Source of the DNA: Hofstenia miamia
Lineage: Eukaryota > Xenacoelomorpha > Acoela
Direction of reading: 5' to 3'
DNA: 64,000 nucleotides
NCBI GenBank assembly: GCA_004352715.1
Contig: SCFE01000120.1
Coordinates: 302,748-366,747, forward strand
Positions 1 through 32,949 of the stretch are shown here, one piece after another (the stretch's first letter is position 1; each line of letters starts with the position of its first letter). Made by a program: the position numbers and the translations under genes. The notes below the pieces were generated by a model. That model was not told the origin of the DNA. It did not search any database and saw only the letters and a program-made list of their open reading frames with translations.

Positions 1-63
1 TACATTTATTTAAATACACAAGTTTTTTACATCTAAACAACATTTCACCAAATGCAAAATTGA

Positions 64-267
64 AAACTATTAAGTGAATTTTGTCAGTTGAGCGGCTATA
101 ATGATTCTGTCGGGTCCTCCGAGCGCGCTTTAATTTGTTCTCTTGGTAGGGAGGATTTCATAACGGAAAACGGAGCCGCATTACATCTGCAGTTACTCGC
201 ACCATTCAGCAATCTTTCTAAAGAGGAGTTACTTACGAACTACAGGAAGATAGTGCTATACAGTTGA
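64..267 (+). other. Unrecognised open frame without ATG
   Basis: A 67-codon frame stays open between a TGA at 61-63 and a TGA at 265-267. It has a less AT-biased, protein-like composition, including the stretches SERALICSLG and LQLLAPFSNLSKEELL. There is no ATG near its start, so it would have to be an exon or a transposon fragment. I recognise no family. It lies just upstream of retrotransposon remains, so a transposon origin is likely. Confidence 0.2.
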
Positions 268-285
268 ATCAAGAAATTCAATAAT

Positions 286-700
286 AATAATAAACTTTTA
301 TTTTAAAACGGATAAAAACATCCATTTAAGTTATAGAAATACTAGATTTTCATTCCACGAAGGAGCCGATATGGAAATAGAGTTGGTTTTTATTACTCCA
401 GGGAGCCTCTCACGCAGTCGACTATCTCCATAATGTGAGTGTTGAGGCAGAAAATCTTGCAGTACATGATTCTCCGAAGTCAGTATCTGCTGAAGAAGCC
501 TATTATCAACTTTGGTTATGATTTTTTCAATAAGGGTATAATTTGATATAATTTTAAGGCGTAAAGCTTTTATCTGAACTTTATCTAAGAGCAGCATAAG
601 GGATTTTGAGGAACCTCCCCAAACTGAACAACAATATGTTAGTGAGGGCATAACTAATGCATAGTAGTGTTTGTAGTTCATATTGGTTAAATCCAAGATG
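286..700 (-). mobile_element. 3' end of a CR1/L2-like non-LTR retrotransposon
   Basis: The minus strand encodes about 121 residues resembling the C-terminal end of a non-LTR reverse transcriptase. Key pieces are YALVMPSLTYCCSVWGG, LLLDKVQIKALR and, at the very end, APSWNENL, which echoes the usual ...W N... ending. The frame stops at 331 and is followed on the minus strand by an AT-rich tail and an ATT trinucleotide run (284-297 on the plus strand), typical of CR1/L2 3' ends. No catalytic reverse-transcriptase motif remains, so this is a 5'-truncated relic. It points away from the retrotransposon that starts at about 808. Confidence 0.6.
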
Positions 701-807
701 TTTCAATTTCAAGTCAACCGTCAAACAGTGAACAGCAGACAGTGGATTGTGAATCACATTTGAAGACCCCCACACTCCAAGAATGACAGCCAAAAAAAAT
801 TAGAAGT

Positions 808-1470
808 GATGTCGACATTTTATTTATTGGTACTTCGATGTTCAAATACTTACAAGCTCCTGGTCTGATCAGAAAACGAACGGTTGCTGTACATTCTTAC
901 TGAGGTGCCACCATTGATGTGATTACCGATGTAGTCAAAAAGTACCAATGCACTGCCAACGTAAAGGACATAGTCATTACAGTCTGTAGGAATGATATTA
1001 TGAATAATAAAACTGAGTATACTTCAATGTTTAAAGATCTAGTTAATTCTGTTCATGCTTCTTTTCCGTCTGCTAAGCTCTACTTAGGAGAAGTGGCACC
1101 ATTCCCGCATTGCAATCGATTAACCAAGAAGGCCATGGAACTAAATCTCATTATTCAACAAAATTCGAAAAACTTTGAGTATGCAATTTTTCACAGTTAT
1201 AATTCTTTTTATTTGGGTAAACAGATTATTGAAAAATATTTCGCAAAAGATGGGGTACATCTATCTAACGCAGGCTACGGAAATCTTGCCCGCTGTATCA
1301 AAGCCTTTTTTGATCAATCACTGCGACCGCATTCCAACCGCCTTTCCAATCAAACAAATCACAGTATGATGCTCAACAACACCCCGCGACGTTGCCGATT
1401 ATCACGCCGAGCTTCCACCGCAATAATTACAGAAGCTACGCAGAAGTTACCGCAAAGCCGCCGCAATTAA
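808..1470 (+). pseudogene. SGNH/GDSL-esterase-like ORF1 of the retrotransposon
   Basis: ORF1 proteins of some CR1/L2 retrotransposons carry an SGNH-hydrolase (esterase) fold. Here the frame from 808 opens with FIGTSMFKYL, matching the family's first block (GxS plus K). It then meets one in-frame TGA at 901-903 and continues for about 180 codons. The third block appears as VITVCRNDI (consensus GxND, with the Gly replaced by Cys-Arg). The last block is DGVHLSNAGY, carrying the catalytic Asp and His (DxxH). A basic, Asn/Arg-rich tail follows. The nucleophile position reads TSM, consistent with the family Ser. The stop and altered block suggest decay. The role of the esterase in retrotransposition is not settled. 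Confidence 0.6.
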
Positions 1471-1519
1471 CTACAGCAGAAATATCAAAGCTAAGAAACT
1501 TTTTACTTTATTTTTAAAT

Positions 1520-1738
1520 ATGTTTAATTTTACGACTCTCAGTCTACGGATATACTTATATATATGCATATGTAATTTATGCTGTCTAAAATTTGAAAAT
1601 ACTTTGAGTATACAAACTTTTCTCTTTCTCCTTTTAGGTACTCAAGGAATCGAATGTAACCCAGGCCCTGATTATAATTATGAAGAATTTAACCTAAACT
1701 TAATAATAATACTAACAGCACAAATTATGTACATGTAA
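1520..1738 (+). pseudogene. Hydrophobic leader with 2A-like NPGP motif
   Basis: A 72-codon frame starts with an ATG at 1520 and begins with a strongly hydrophobic stretch (about residues 5-40). It then reads LLLGTQGIECNPGPD. The NPGP core with preceding IE matches 2A-like sequences (consensus D-V/I-E-x-N-P-G-P), which cause ribosome skipping and are known near the start of the endonuclease/RT ORF in some CR1/L2 elements. Here the consensus Asp is Gly. The hydrophobic leader before the motif resembles the signal-sequence type of 2A described in some invertebrate elements. The frame stops shortly after, before the endonuclease region, so the copy is broken. Confidence 0.5.
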
Positions 1739-2440
1739 ACTTTCAGAATTTAGCCAATAAGCATTATCAGTTTATTCAATTTATGCAAGTATTCAAGCAC
1801 GAAACAATAATAGGCATAACAGAATCTTGGATAACGGCCAATCATTCCAACAACATGTGGACATTTAATGATAAAATATACAGACTTTTTCGCAACGATA
1901 GAGCACCTAATAATTTATTTTGCAAAACTAAAGGTGGCGGTGTTCTTTTTCTTATTCCAAAAATTTACCGACCTAAATTAAGAAATGACTTTTCAACAAT
2001 TGATTCAAAATTTGAAAGCTTATGGATCGAAATAAACAATCCAAGTAAAGATTCTAATTAAAAAAACAATTAATTAATGCGTCTTACTGCCCCTAAAAAA
2101 ACTACCTCAATGAATTTTTTAATCAAATCGAGGCCGACTTTTCTGCCTCTTCTGAAAACAAAGATGTCATATTAATGGGCTATTGGAATTTAAATTACTT
2201 CAATTATCGCGAAAAAGAAAAACTAGATCTTTTATTAAACACTTTTAATTTATTTTCGTCGAACACAGTCCTACCTACAAGAAATGTATCCACTTCTAGC
2301 ACGCTTATTGATCATATCATTACTACAGATAATAAAGATAGTTTTTACTGTGGAGAATTCCCATTTTCTGATCATTGCATTATTGCAATACAAATGCCTA
2401 TCCGTGACCATTCTAGGGAAAACTTAAATCTGAGCTAAGC
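1738..2440 (+). pseudogene. Endonuclease (EEP) domain remnants
   Basis: Two frames together resemble an AP-endonuclease-like domain of non-LTR elements. The first (1783-2061) contains IIGITESWI (catalytic Glu block) and GGGVLFLIPK. After a frameshift the second (2175-2438) contains MGYWNLN, where the usual GDFN block has lost its Asp, then STLIDHIIT and FSDHCIIAI (catalytic SDH block). The order matches the family. The D-to-Y change in the GDFN block plus the frameshift means it is inactive. Confidence 0.6.
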
Positions 2441-2880
2441 GTACAAAATTGGAATGATGTATATTCAGCCTCTGAGCCAAATAGTATGCTAAACAAATTT
2501 CTAATTAAGCTTGAATATTTTTATATCTTTTGCCCCCAAAGAAAAATTCTATCTAATTCTTCTTTGAAACAATCTAATGATGGTAAACCTTGGATTGATT
2601 CTAAGTGTATGCAATGTATAAAAAATAAAAATCAAGCTCATAAAGAATACCTACCACTAAAAACCAGCGAAAGTTTTAGCTGTTACAAAAAGGCCAGAAA
2701 TATTTGTAATGTAACTATTCGAAAAGCGCAAAATATTTATTCTAAAAATATTTTCAACGGATTAAATCAAAGAAATCAATGGAAGTTTATCAATAAATTG
2801 GCCAATTCTCAGAAAAAATGTATGGGCGACATTGATGCAATTAAAGACCATGATGTAAACCTGCAAGATGCCCCATAAAA

Positions 2881-3420
2881 ATCGCTATTATTGTAGTATA
2901 TTTGCATCCCTAAGTTGTTAATTGATAATATGTGTCGATTTAATAATATAGCGACGATAAGCAATGTACAATTAGTGATTTAATATTCTTTGTATTCTGA
3001 TTGGTTGCTCGTACGAGGAATCCATTTTGTTTGCGTAATTTGAATTTCAGACATCGCAGTAGTTTTAAATATTTGTTCTGCTATTACTCACCGTTTGATC
3101 ACAAGTGAGTAATTGTTATCTATTATTTGTAAATACTCAAATGTGTGATTTCTGTTAATTTAAGTTTTGCTACCCTAGCTTCCAGTTGCTTTTTATTTTA
3201 ACTATTATAGATTTCCCCAGCCGTATATTTAACTAACATTANGGTTCATCGCTTCGGCCGGAGGCCTGATTCTGTAAGAAGAAGTTTGGAATTAACTTAT
3301 TCTCTGAATACTTATTAACCCTGGAATGAAAATGCTCTTGTTTTCTCATTAGATAGATAACACAATAACTAGTAGTTTCATCGGTTATGTTTTAATATAT
3401 CTAAAGATGGAATGCTTGCT
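2881..3420 (+). other. Unresolved insertion inside the retrotransposon
   Basis: Retrotransposon coding similarity stops at about 2878 and resumes at about 3440. The 540 bp between has no open frame. It contains a single N at 3242 and a locally GC-rich stretch around 3245-3270. A start near TGTAGTATATTTGC (about 2894) and the AT-rich body could suggest a solo LTR, but no matching ends or target duplication could be shown. The N marks an assembly join. Confidence 0.25.
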
Positions 3421-3422
3421 GA

Positions 3423-4165
3423 GTGTTCCACGTGCTTCTACCACAGAAAAATAGTATACCAACTTTTAAATTCAGATATGCTACTACTTATGAGATGATT
3501 AAAGCAATAACAAAACTCAAATCGAATAAATCAAATGGCCCAGCAAAAATACCTGCCTGGATTTTGAAAGAAATTGCGTCAATTATTACTAAACCACTAA
3601 ATTTTATTTTCAATGAGTGCATCAAAACAAAATTTTTTCCTGATTTTCTAAAAAAAGCTCATGTAACAGCGGTTTTTAAAAAACATGATGAAAGAAAATA
3701 TTGCCTCGAATTATAGACCAATCTCGGTACCTTCCCCACTAAGTAAAATATTTGAGAGTCTTTTATCGGAGCAAATTTACGATCACATGCAAAAATATAA
3801 TCTAATGACTGATGCACAATTTGGATTTCGAAAACATTTTTCTTCTACTGATGCTCTTATCCAAGCAACTGAACACTGGAGGAATTTCCTAGATAAAAAA
3901 CTATGGCGCAATTGCTTGCTTTGATATTTCTAAAGCTTTTGACTCACTCAATCAAAAAATATCATACGAAAAACTAAAACATATAGGTATGGATAATGAT
4001 AGCGTTCCCTTTATAACAAATTAGCTTACAAATAGAATTCAAAGGGTAAAAGTCAATAAAGTTTTTCCGTATTGGCTTCTTATCAAAAATGGCATACCGC
4101 AGGGAACTATTCTAGGCCCCCTACTATTTAATATTTATATAAATGATATGAAAAAGACCAATCTC
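3423..4165 (+). pseudogene. Reverse transcriptase domain remnants
   Basis: Three overlapping frames reconstruct the order of a non-LTR reverse transcriptase. Visible blocks are KSNKSNGPAKIPAWILK, NYRPISVPSPLSKIFE, AQFGFRKHFSSTDAL, ACFDISKAFDSLN (first catalytic Asp) and GIPQGTILGPLLFNIYINDM. It then reads NLIQYA and breaks, so the xxDD catalytic pair is missing. Frameshifts near 3700 and 3915 and a stop near 4022 add to the decay. The GIPQGTILGP block is typical of the CR1/L2/Jockey groups. Confidence 0.75.
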
Positions 4166-4172
4166 ATACAAT

Positions 4173-4463
4173 ATGCTTCCACCCTATAATGGCGTAAAAA
4201 TCGCAGAATTTTCGAACAAGATCAACGAAAGAACAAAAAGATTTACTGTAAACAAGTATAAATCTAAAATAAACCGAAATTCTTTTATAAATAATGCAAT
4301 AAGGCAATGGAATGAATTTCCCCAAGAGATCAAATGTATTAAAAATGTAAAACACTTTCGCAAACGTGTTAAGGAATTAATTCTAAAACAAAAGTTCATC
4401 TGTGGAAACGCTTGGATAGGCTACAAATTTTATAATACTGATTATACTACTACAAGACTATAA
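4173..4463 (+). pseudogene. C-terminal end of the same retrotransposon protein
   Basis: This frame contains KINRNSFINNAIRQWNEFP and a basic tail, the usual C-terminal signature of CR1/L2-type polyproteins (a conserved aromatic-Asn pair followed by a charged helix). It follows directly after the truncated reverse transcriptase, which implies an internal deletion of several hundred base pairs. A short (TA)n run at about 4468-4488 follows the stop and may mark the element's 3' side. Confidence 0.6.
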
Positions 4464-4499
4464 TATCCGTATATATATATATATATATTTAAATCAAAT

Positions 4500-7460
4500 C
4501 TTTATCAAAGGGCTAAAGACAAGTAAAGCCTTACAGAATGTGTTCCATATGGCAAGATTGATATTTTTTCAGCTGTACAGACTACAAAATGAACTAAATT
4601 TAGTGAATCTAGTGACAGGAAATGGATTCACAAATCCAATTGTCAATACAATGCAGAAAATTTGAAACTGATATATCTAGTCTATCAATCACAATCAATC
4701 CTGAAAAATGCCGACTAGTCAATACCTTGATTAACTACCCAGCTAATATAAATGAAAATCTTAGTTGTACATACTTTATGAGTACAGTTCATATATGCTT
4801 TGATAATTCTATGCATCTAAGGAACATACATACAATTATGTTAAGAAAACAGCTTGTGAAACTGCTTGTAATTAACTTGGATACAGGAAATCTATTGATA
4901 ATATGTTTTCTACAAAAAACAGAAGTTACTGACAAGAAATTTGTTTACAGGTTGAAAGAATTTTTTCAATTGAACAAATTACTGATCTATGAATATCTCT
5001 ACCATTCTCTCAAAGACAATCTGTTTTGGATGAGATCAACAAGATATGAAAGATATTAAAAGCAGAGAAAGAAATCAAATAGCAATGGTCTTTTAATTTG
5101 ATTTTTCATTCAGAATACACAATAGAAGTGGCTCCTTTAAATAAATGTAGTTTGAATTCAAATCTGTGTTTCTAGGGAGACCTGAATTTAACACTGTGTC
5201 CCTATTCACACTCAAAACGCAGCAAGCAGAATTTTGCATTAAGATATTTACTTAGTAAATCATCACAAGAATTCTCTTCTTCATCAATGTTGAGTTTTTT
5301 CCCTTAATTCTCTGAGAACCCTATACTTGTGAATGTAGCCACCATGGGTGAGGGGTTAACACACATACAGCCTATTTGATAAAAGCAAAGTCATACAACA
5401 ACATAAGCTTAGCTTGCTACAGTTTACATTACTTCAGTCTATCTAAGTTATCACAAGCATTTTGCTTCCAGCTTGTTATTCTAATATTAGAATTTATTGC
5501 TTATACGTTTATTCTTAACCCTACTTTGCTATGATGGAAAAGGTTTGGTTTCATTTACATAAAATCTGGTTTATTAAGCATTCAGTTTACTTAGTGTGTC
5601 ACAAAATGAATTGAAAGTAAAATTTTTCCATGATCTTTTGACCAGGCTCAGGAGCTTAAATAAGTTTACTACAAGCTTTTTGGAACAAGAGTTTATGTAT
5701 TAATCAAATGAAAGAGAAAAAATATATAACACAGCTCTATTTAGGTAATTCCAAAATAAAGATCAAAGAAAGTAAATGATCAAGTATTTGACTATTTCAA
5801 TTTTAGTATCTTTATTAATTATCATGTATAGAAAAGTTAATAGAAATATAACAAATGAATCTACGTTATTTAAATCTTTAATTTATACATAGATAAAATA
5901 TTTATAATTGTTGCTTTCTAATCATAACTTCACATCCATCAAATTATGGTTACCATTACATATAATTTATGTAACACTGCTGAATGATGAAGTACAGGCC
6001 TTTCATAACTTCAATTTAATATGCACTTGCATGTAAAGGAATGAATGTGTAGCAAACTTTCACAATAAGAATCCCTATACTTAACAATTTAATCTGTGTT
6101 AAACATTGAAACCAAGTAAGCATCCAATCATGACATCAAGAATTAGGTTTTCCAATTATCTTAGGAGAATGAGATAAATTAAGCTGGCATTAGCTTATAT
6201 ATTACAAATTTCAAATCAACATTTAGTATCATAATTTAGATAACAAGTTGCAATAGCATACAAGCAGAGATTTGAGGTTATAGTTATGCCTATTGGAGGA
6301 AGACAAAAGCATTAATAATATTACTTTCATGTCATACAGGATTTTGCCACTCACATATACAAGTACTGTCTGATAACATCTACTGAAACAAAATTCAAAG
6401 GTTTCAGGATACAACCTTGAATAAATCTACAAACCTTAATAAGAACATGCAGAGATATATTTCGACTTACAAAGTCATTGTCAGTTTTACAAATTATTCC
6501 CTCTAAATTTACTAGATTTTACAATAATTATAATTTTTTAAATTTTAAAAAGTGGCAAATTTAATTTATAAATATAGTCTCCTTTTGTGTTTAAACTTGG
6601 TTGCAAGGATTTTATAAAAATACTCTCAATAATTTTTAAATTACTTGACCGTGACGTCTGATGCAATATTTTTGTTTCATTACAACGCATTTTTATTCAC
6701 AGTAAATGGATGAAATACTATCGATGTTTACAATGTTTACTTCTTATCCAATCTGTCAACACTAACTACTGCAGATATTTACAATCTGTCAACATCTATC
6801 CATATTTATAACTTCAACTGAAAAAATATTCATAATATGTAACTTCATTAAGGAATAAGTAATAAGCTTACCACGTACGGAAGATTCTCAGCAACTTCGA
6901 AATTTTTTGATGACGCCTTTACGGTAAACGGAAAACTAACCACAATTTTCCAATGTTTGTAATACATATATATTATTAAACTGTGATATAAACTAAAAAT
7001 TTTTTAATCCATAGATTAGTCACATTGTTTATAGGTGACAAAATATTCAAATTATACCGAATTTAAAATAAAACATTTTGGCCACAACTGCACACCAGCG
7101 AGCAATGAGATGATGAAAACGCTGCTAATTTTACCGTTATGACCGCCTTTATCTATCAATGTCTCCAATAAACTGTTAATATTATTATGTAGAACGTGCT
7201 CACATAATCCTATCAGTTTGGAGCAGCAACCAGTTTGTAGAAAAGCATATTATTATGTATAGTGTATTAAAGTTGATCAATTACAGTTTTGTTTACAGAA
7301 GCTTTTGTCTCTGATAGACAATACAACGTTTTTAAACATAATAATTTGCAAATAAATTTTGTGAATAGCATCAATGAGCATCAAATGAAATATTCCATTC
7401 GGTTAGTAAACTTCAAGCAGATATTATTCAATGCTGATAAAATATACTATCCAATTATAA
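4500..7460. other. AT-rich stretch, no supported gene
   Basis: The longest frame is 145 codons at 4622-5059 on the plus strand. It has the low-complexity, AT-driven composition of chance frames and matches no family I know. The rest shows only short frames. The end of this stretch probably lies just downstream of the calcium-channel beta-subunit gene on the minus strand. Confidence 0.4.
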
Positions 7461-7464
7461 AATA

Positions 7465-7470
7465 TTTATT
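7465..7470 (-). promoter_or_regulatory. Probable poly(A) signal of CACNB gene
   Basis: AATAAA on the minus strand lies about 100 bp beyond the CACNB stop codon (7569-7571). It is the first canonical signal seen downstream, at a plausible 3'-UTR distance. Position and motif are direct observations; use is inferred. Confidence 0.45.
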
Positions 7471-7568
7471 GAGAAATTAGAATTTGTTAAAATGAACAAA
7501 AATGCACACAAATGAAAATTAATTATAAAAAGAAATTAGCACCAGAATGCGACACACATGTCATGCTT

Positions 7569-28760
<21,192 letters not shown>

Positions 28761-28799
28761 ATCAGACTCGATGGCCCTTAGGCCGGCTACTATTGCCAA

Positions 28800-31700
28800 T
28801 AATTTTAGTACAAAATACTTTGCTTAGTATAATAATTTCACACTCCTATTTCTCTAAAACAAATCTTGGAAAAGTTTTCATCAGTTCATCGAGAAAAAAT
28901 TACTTTAAAAAACTTAATTATAGAAATACAAAGAAAGTTTTCCCACTTTAAATAAGATACACTTTAAAAATATTTGGGTTAGTGTACAAATAATTAAAAA
29001 TAATTAGCTAAGTTTAACTAACTAATAATTGCGGATTGACAATATCAAGTTTAAACAAAATAGAACTTCGAATAGGGAATAAAATAGAAACAACATACCT
29101 GAAAACGACCAGAAATTGTGTTAATTCCCTGCGTATTCATCAACTAAAAACAATGTAAACGACTGTTGAGGCAAAAAGGATTTCCACCAATAACAGTGCA
29201 TTAGTTTATGGCACTAATCCACAAAATAATTTCTCGCTTCAAAAACAGTATTAATTAATAAAATCAATTATGTATGGTTCACAAATTTAATTTCAAAAAG
29301 ATTATGTTAAACACATTTTCTCTTATTGAGCATTGCAGCAATAAAGAAGGGTGGGAATGATAATCATCAAACATAACAGTCAATTTAAATAACGTCAATG
29401 ATCTTCGATGAACTTTCACCTGTAGTTTAAAGGAATTGAGGAGAATATAAACTATTTTGAAAATACCTCCAGCCCACAATCTGAAATATGTCCAGGTTTT
29501 TGATATAACAGTTTTTTGTAATAAGCAATGGACACAAAACCATGCAAAATTTATTATTGAAATCTGCATATTTATCAGCAATTGTAAATTGTAAAAATAT
29601 GCCGACACCAATTGTTCTGATAATTTCGAGGTGTGATACTACTTTTGTACAAATTCATTCAGTGTATTAAAATTTCGTTTCAAATTATTGAAAATGTTTA
29701 GAAATATTGTTATTTTAGAAATTGGAGGATTTTAATCCTATTGTATCCCACCTTTTGCATACAATGCAATTTGATTTTAAGCCAATTTCCGTCTCAGTTC
29801 AAAAAGTCCACCCAAATCATTTTCACTTTTTTAAACATATTTGTTATGTAAAATTTTTAATTGTAATAACATTCAGCTTTATATCATTAGCGTATGTACC
29901 AATTCGCTATTCGTAATGCTGTAATATATTTTTATAGACATTTATTAAGTTAATAAGTTAAAATAAGGTAAATAAAAGAAAATTAAATAAATTATATTCT
30001 ATCATTTGCAACATTTGCGATTAACAGAACTAAAAGTGAACCCATCAATTTGTTGATAAATTCTAATTTCAAACATAAATGTGTTGAAACATGCAATTTT
30101 GAAGGATTTTCTAGTGTATTTAAAGCTTTTGAGATGTCCTTTATAGTTATATTGGAATGTTAAAATAATAATAAAATAATAACTGAATGTTTAAATAAAA
30201 TTTTAAAAGACCAATATGCTAAATTAATACTTCTCAAGATGCATTCAATTTACTTCAGAATTGCATATAGATTAAACGGAATATTTGGTCAACTTTGATG
30301 CATGCAAAAAATAATATCAGTATAAAGGGTGATATAACGTAAACCTTTGCTAACGTAAATATTTGGTAAATATGGTAAAATCGTTGTTTGCCAACTATAT
30401 TTTTTAATGTACCATATTACAACTAATATATTTACATTTAGTTGAAATCTTTTTAAAGTTATAATGGTGAATTTATAATATTGCAATAAAGATGTTTTAT
30501 GAATCTGGTGTAAAATCTGAGTTGAATGTCGTATTCAGTCACAGGGATAAACTCAAATCCGATTCTGTCACCGGCAGGTTTAAAGTCTCTCTTGTAGCTG
30601 GAGAGCACCGTCCAATAATCGGCATTTATGTTGGATTGTAAAAGAGAAATCATTGAGATATTTTATCCAGTGTGCTACAATGTTTGACTTGTGTCCTGAG
30701 AATTTCCTCATTGAAAAATGTCGATAACGGAGATTTCTATTCAATTCACTCCAAAATTATTTCAATTAATCATTTCTTAAATTAAATAATTTGATGCTTG
30801 TCAAATCAAATGCAATTGCAAATATTACCCAAAGTTCAAATCTAATTTCAAATATGGGAATTCAATTAAAGTTAGCTCTGGTAATCAAAATGCAGTTACA
30901 AACAGTATTATTCGCTGACTACTTATTGCAAAAGATGTGCCCGTGAAAGACAAGCTTTCTGGATTTCCAGAGACATCTGTTGAGCCTAAAAGATAATTTT
31001 CCTTGCAAGTTTATTTAAAAACTATCTCTCGTCTAAAATCTCTGCATCATAAACAAAAATGATATATAAACATGTTTTTGGTTTCTCATTTGCTTATTTT
31101 ACACACTGGTTTGTCACTAAATGTGAGCATTTTTCAAGCACAAAAAATATTCAAATATCACAAATTTGCATGAAGTACTACAACATATTTCAAAATTTCG
31201 GGTTATTGATAACCACCTATTTTTTATCAGAAGAAATAACGCTTTAATAGTAATGTGCGAACTTACTGCAAATCATGTTCGAAATTAATTTCAAGCGTAT
31301 CTGAGAAGGGAACCCTAAAACTAGGAGCATGTGGCTACATTCTATGCAAGGGTTCACTTGTACATAGCAAAGACATTTGTTTGGTTATTAGGAAATGATT
31401 TTACGTCTTCAAAATCAAATTTACCTTAAGATAATTTGATAATTTCTATTTAAACAAGTTGTATCCAACTGGTTTTCATATACTTTCATCTAGTCATACT
31501 CTTATAATGTAAAACAACCCAATGCTTTTATTAAATATTAATGTAATTATGTTGCGTGTTTCTTAAGCATACTGTCATATCATTGTGATGATGAAATTCT
31601 GCACCAATAAATATGTGCTACAAGCTATAAATAGAATTCCTAACCCAAAAATTAATTAAATATCTTCATCTAGAGAGAAGCAAACCTTTATAAACTTGTG

Positions 31701-32480
31701 TTGACAATTTTTAAAAATTAGCAAACATCTTCGCGAAAACATTGCGCGAATTACAATTTATTTTGAACTATTTCGGTGAGATTTGTTAACACCCAACACC
31801 AATATCTACTTATGTTGGTAAAAAAACTGCAGCAGATTCAGACAATGCCAAGTTCTAAGAACCCCAAAAAAACCCGTTTCTTCATTTATTCTTAAAAAAA
31901 ATAAAATATTTTTATTTTTATGTATTAGTATAAGCTTATCAATCGAAGCCATGTGAATATAAGAAGAGTAAACTATTTTGCGATCTGACTTCTCATAAAA
32001 AAAATGAAATAAAAATATCAAACGCTTTAAAGAAATCCAACAGAATCATAACCACATAATTTCCTAAATATTTTTGATTTTAAAATATAAAATTCCTAAA
32101 GAATTTTCAAGAATTTAAAATATAATATTAGAAAAGGACGAAAAGAAATCCTTGAAAACCGTTATAAAAATTTAAAAAGCATTGCCAAATTGCCATTATC
32201 TAAATTAGACATTTGTTAAATTAGTACACTTATTATTTAGATACATACGCAATTACTTAAAAAAAAGTTTTTTATAATTTTTAATTCAATATTTTAAATA
32301 TATATATATATATAAACAGTTGCAAATATAATATCCCGCTTATTCTTGTCAAATTATGTGGATTCGAAATTGAAACGCTGAAATTAGAGTTATATAGAAA
32401 AATTGATAATGAATTAAAAGGCAGTTTCCAATTTTTCCAACTTATTTCGCTTAAAGTTCAATACCTTAAACTAGCTAGTG
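28800..32480. other. Intergenic AT-rich DNA upstream of CACNB exon 1
   Basis: No supported gene. It contains a 64-codon minus-strand frame (30459-30653, listed separately) and a (TA)n run near 32300. Any promoter or further 5' exons of CACNB would lie here or beyond, but I cannot point to one. Confidence 0.4.
30459..30653 (-). other. Unrecognised protein-like frame, 64 codons
   Basis: Reads ADYWTVLSSYKRDF, KPAGDRIGFEFIPVTEYD and IQLRFYTRF. The local base composition is richer in G and C than the flanks, as in real coding DNA, and the sequence looks like a folded domain. I know no match. There is no clear splice acceptor at its start and no donor at its end. It could be a transposon fragment or the end of an unannotated gene. 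Confidence 0.25.
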
Positions 32481-32507
32481 GGGATGTGCTAAATTGAGGT
32501 TTTACTG

Positions 32508-32509
<2 letters not shown>

Positions 32510-32540
<31 letters not shown>

Positions 32541-32642
32541 NNNNNNNNNNNNNNNNNNNNNNNNNNNNNNNNNNNNNNNNNNNNNNNNNNNNNNNNNNNN
32601 NNNNNNNNNNNNNNNNNNNNNNNNNNNNNNNNNNNNNNNNNN

Positions 32643-32672
<30 letters not shown>
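32510..32672. repeat. (TA)n microsatellite with assembly gap
   Basis: TA runs on both sides of a 102-N gap (32541-32642). The repeat itself probably caused the gap. Confidence 0.9.
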
Positions 32673-32675
<3 letters not shown>

Positions 32676-32727
32676 TTGTAAGTATTAAATACCGGCGATA
32701 TTTTACTTTAGAAGACGCAGTTCGATC

Positions 32728-32882
32728 GACATCATAACATAGTTATTAAGCTAACCCTAACCCTAAACCTTCTCCCACTACTTAAAAATTTTGCAAGAAA
32801 TTAATGATGATGAAATGCAATTTCAATGGTTTGGGTGAAGGGTTATGGTTGAAGTTGAGCTTAATAACCACTTTATGACGTC
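32728..32882. mobile_element. Small foldback MITE
   Basis: About 155 bp whose two halves are imperfect inverted copies. The left arm begins GACATCATAACATAGTTATT; the right arm read inversely begins GACGTCATAAAGTGGTTATT. Both continue TAAGCT and then a run of AACC-type repeats. No coding capacity. The CCCTAA-like units in the left arm belong to this arm and have counterparts in the right arm. Confidence 0.6.
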
Positions 32883-32949
32883 ACTCGAACTGGGTCCCCT
32901 AAATTAAAATAACGCCCCTAGATATTTATGATACCAACTCATTTATTTC

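Larger units (their letters stand above)
808..4470 (+). mobile_element. Decayed CR1/L2-type non-LTR retrotransposon
   Basis: One decayed element can be followed in order: an SGNH-hydrolase-like ORF1 (808-1470), a hydrophobic leader with a 2A-like motif (1520-1738), an exonuclease-endonuclease-phosphatase domain (about 1738-2440), a connecting region (2486-2878), reverse transcriptase (about 3440-4165) and the protein's C-terminal end (4173-4463). Frames shift several times and contain stops. About 540 bp of unrelated sequence interrupts it at 2881-3420. The reverse transcriptase breaks off after QYA, where the catalytic ADD should follow, and resumes near the C-terminus, so the core of the active site is deleted. 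It cannot be functional. Confidence 0.75.

Noticed and set aside
4622-5059. 145-codon plus-strand frame as a gene
   Set aside because: The composition is AT-driven, there is no recognisable domain, and it directly follows a decayed retrotransposon.
32750-32770. Interstitial telomeric repeat (CCCTAA)n
   Set aside because: Only two perfect units, and they form part of an inverted-repeat element arm.
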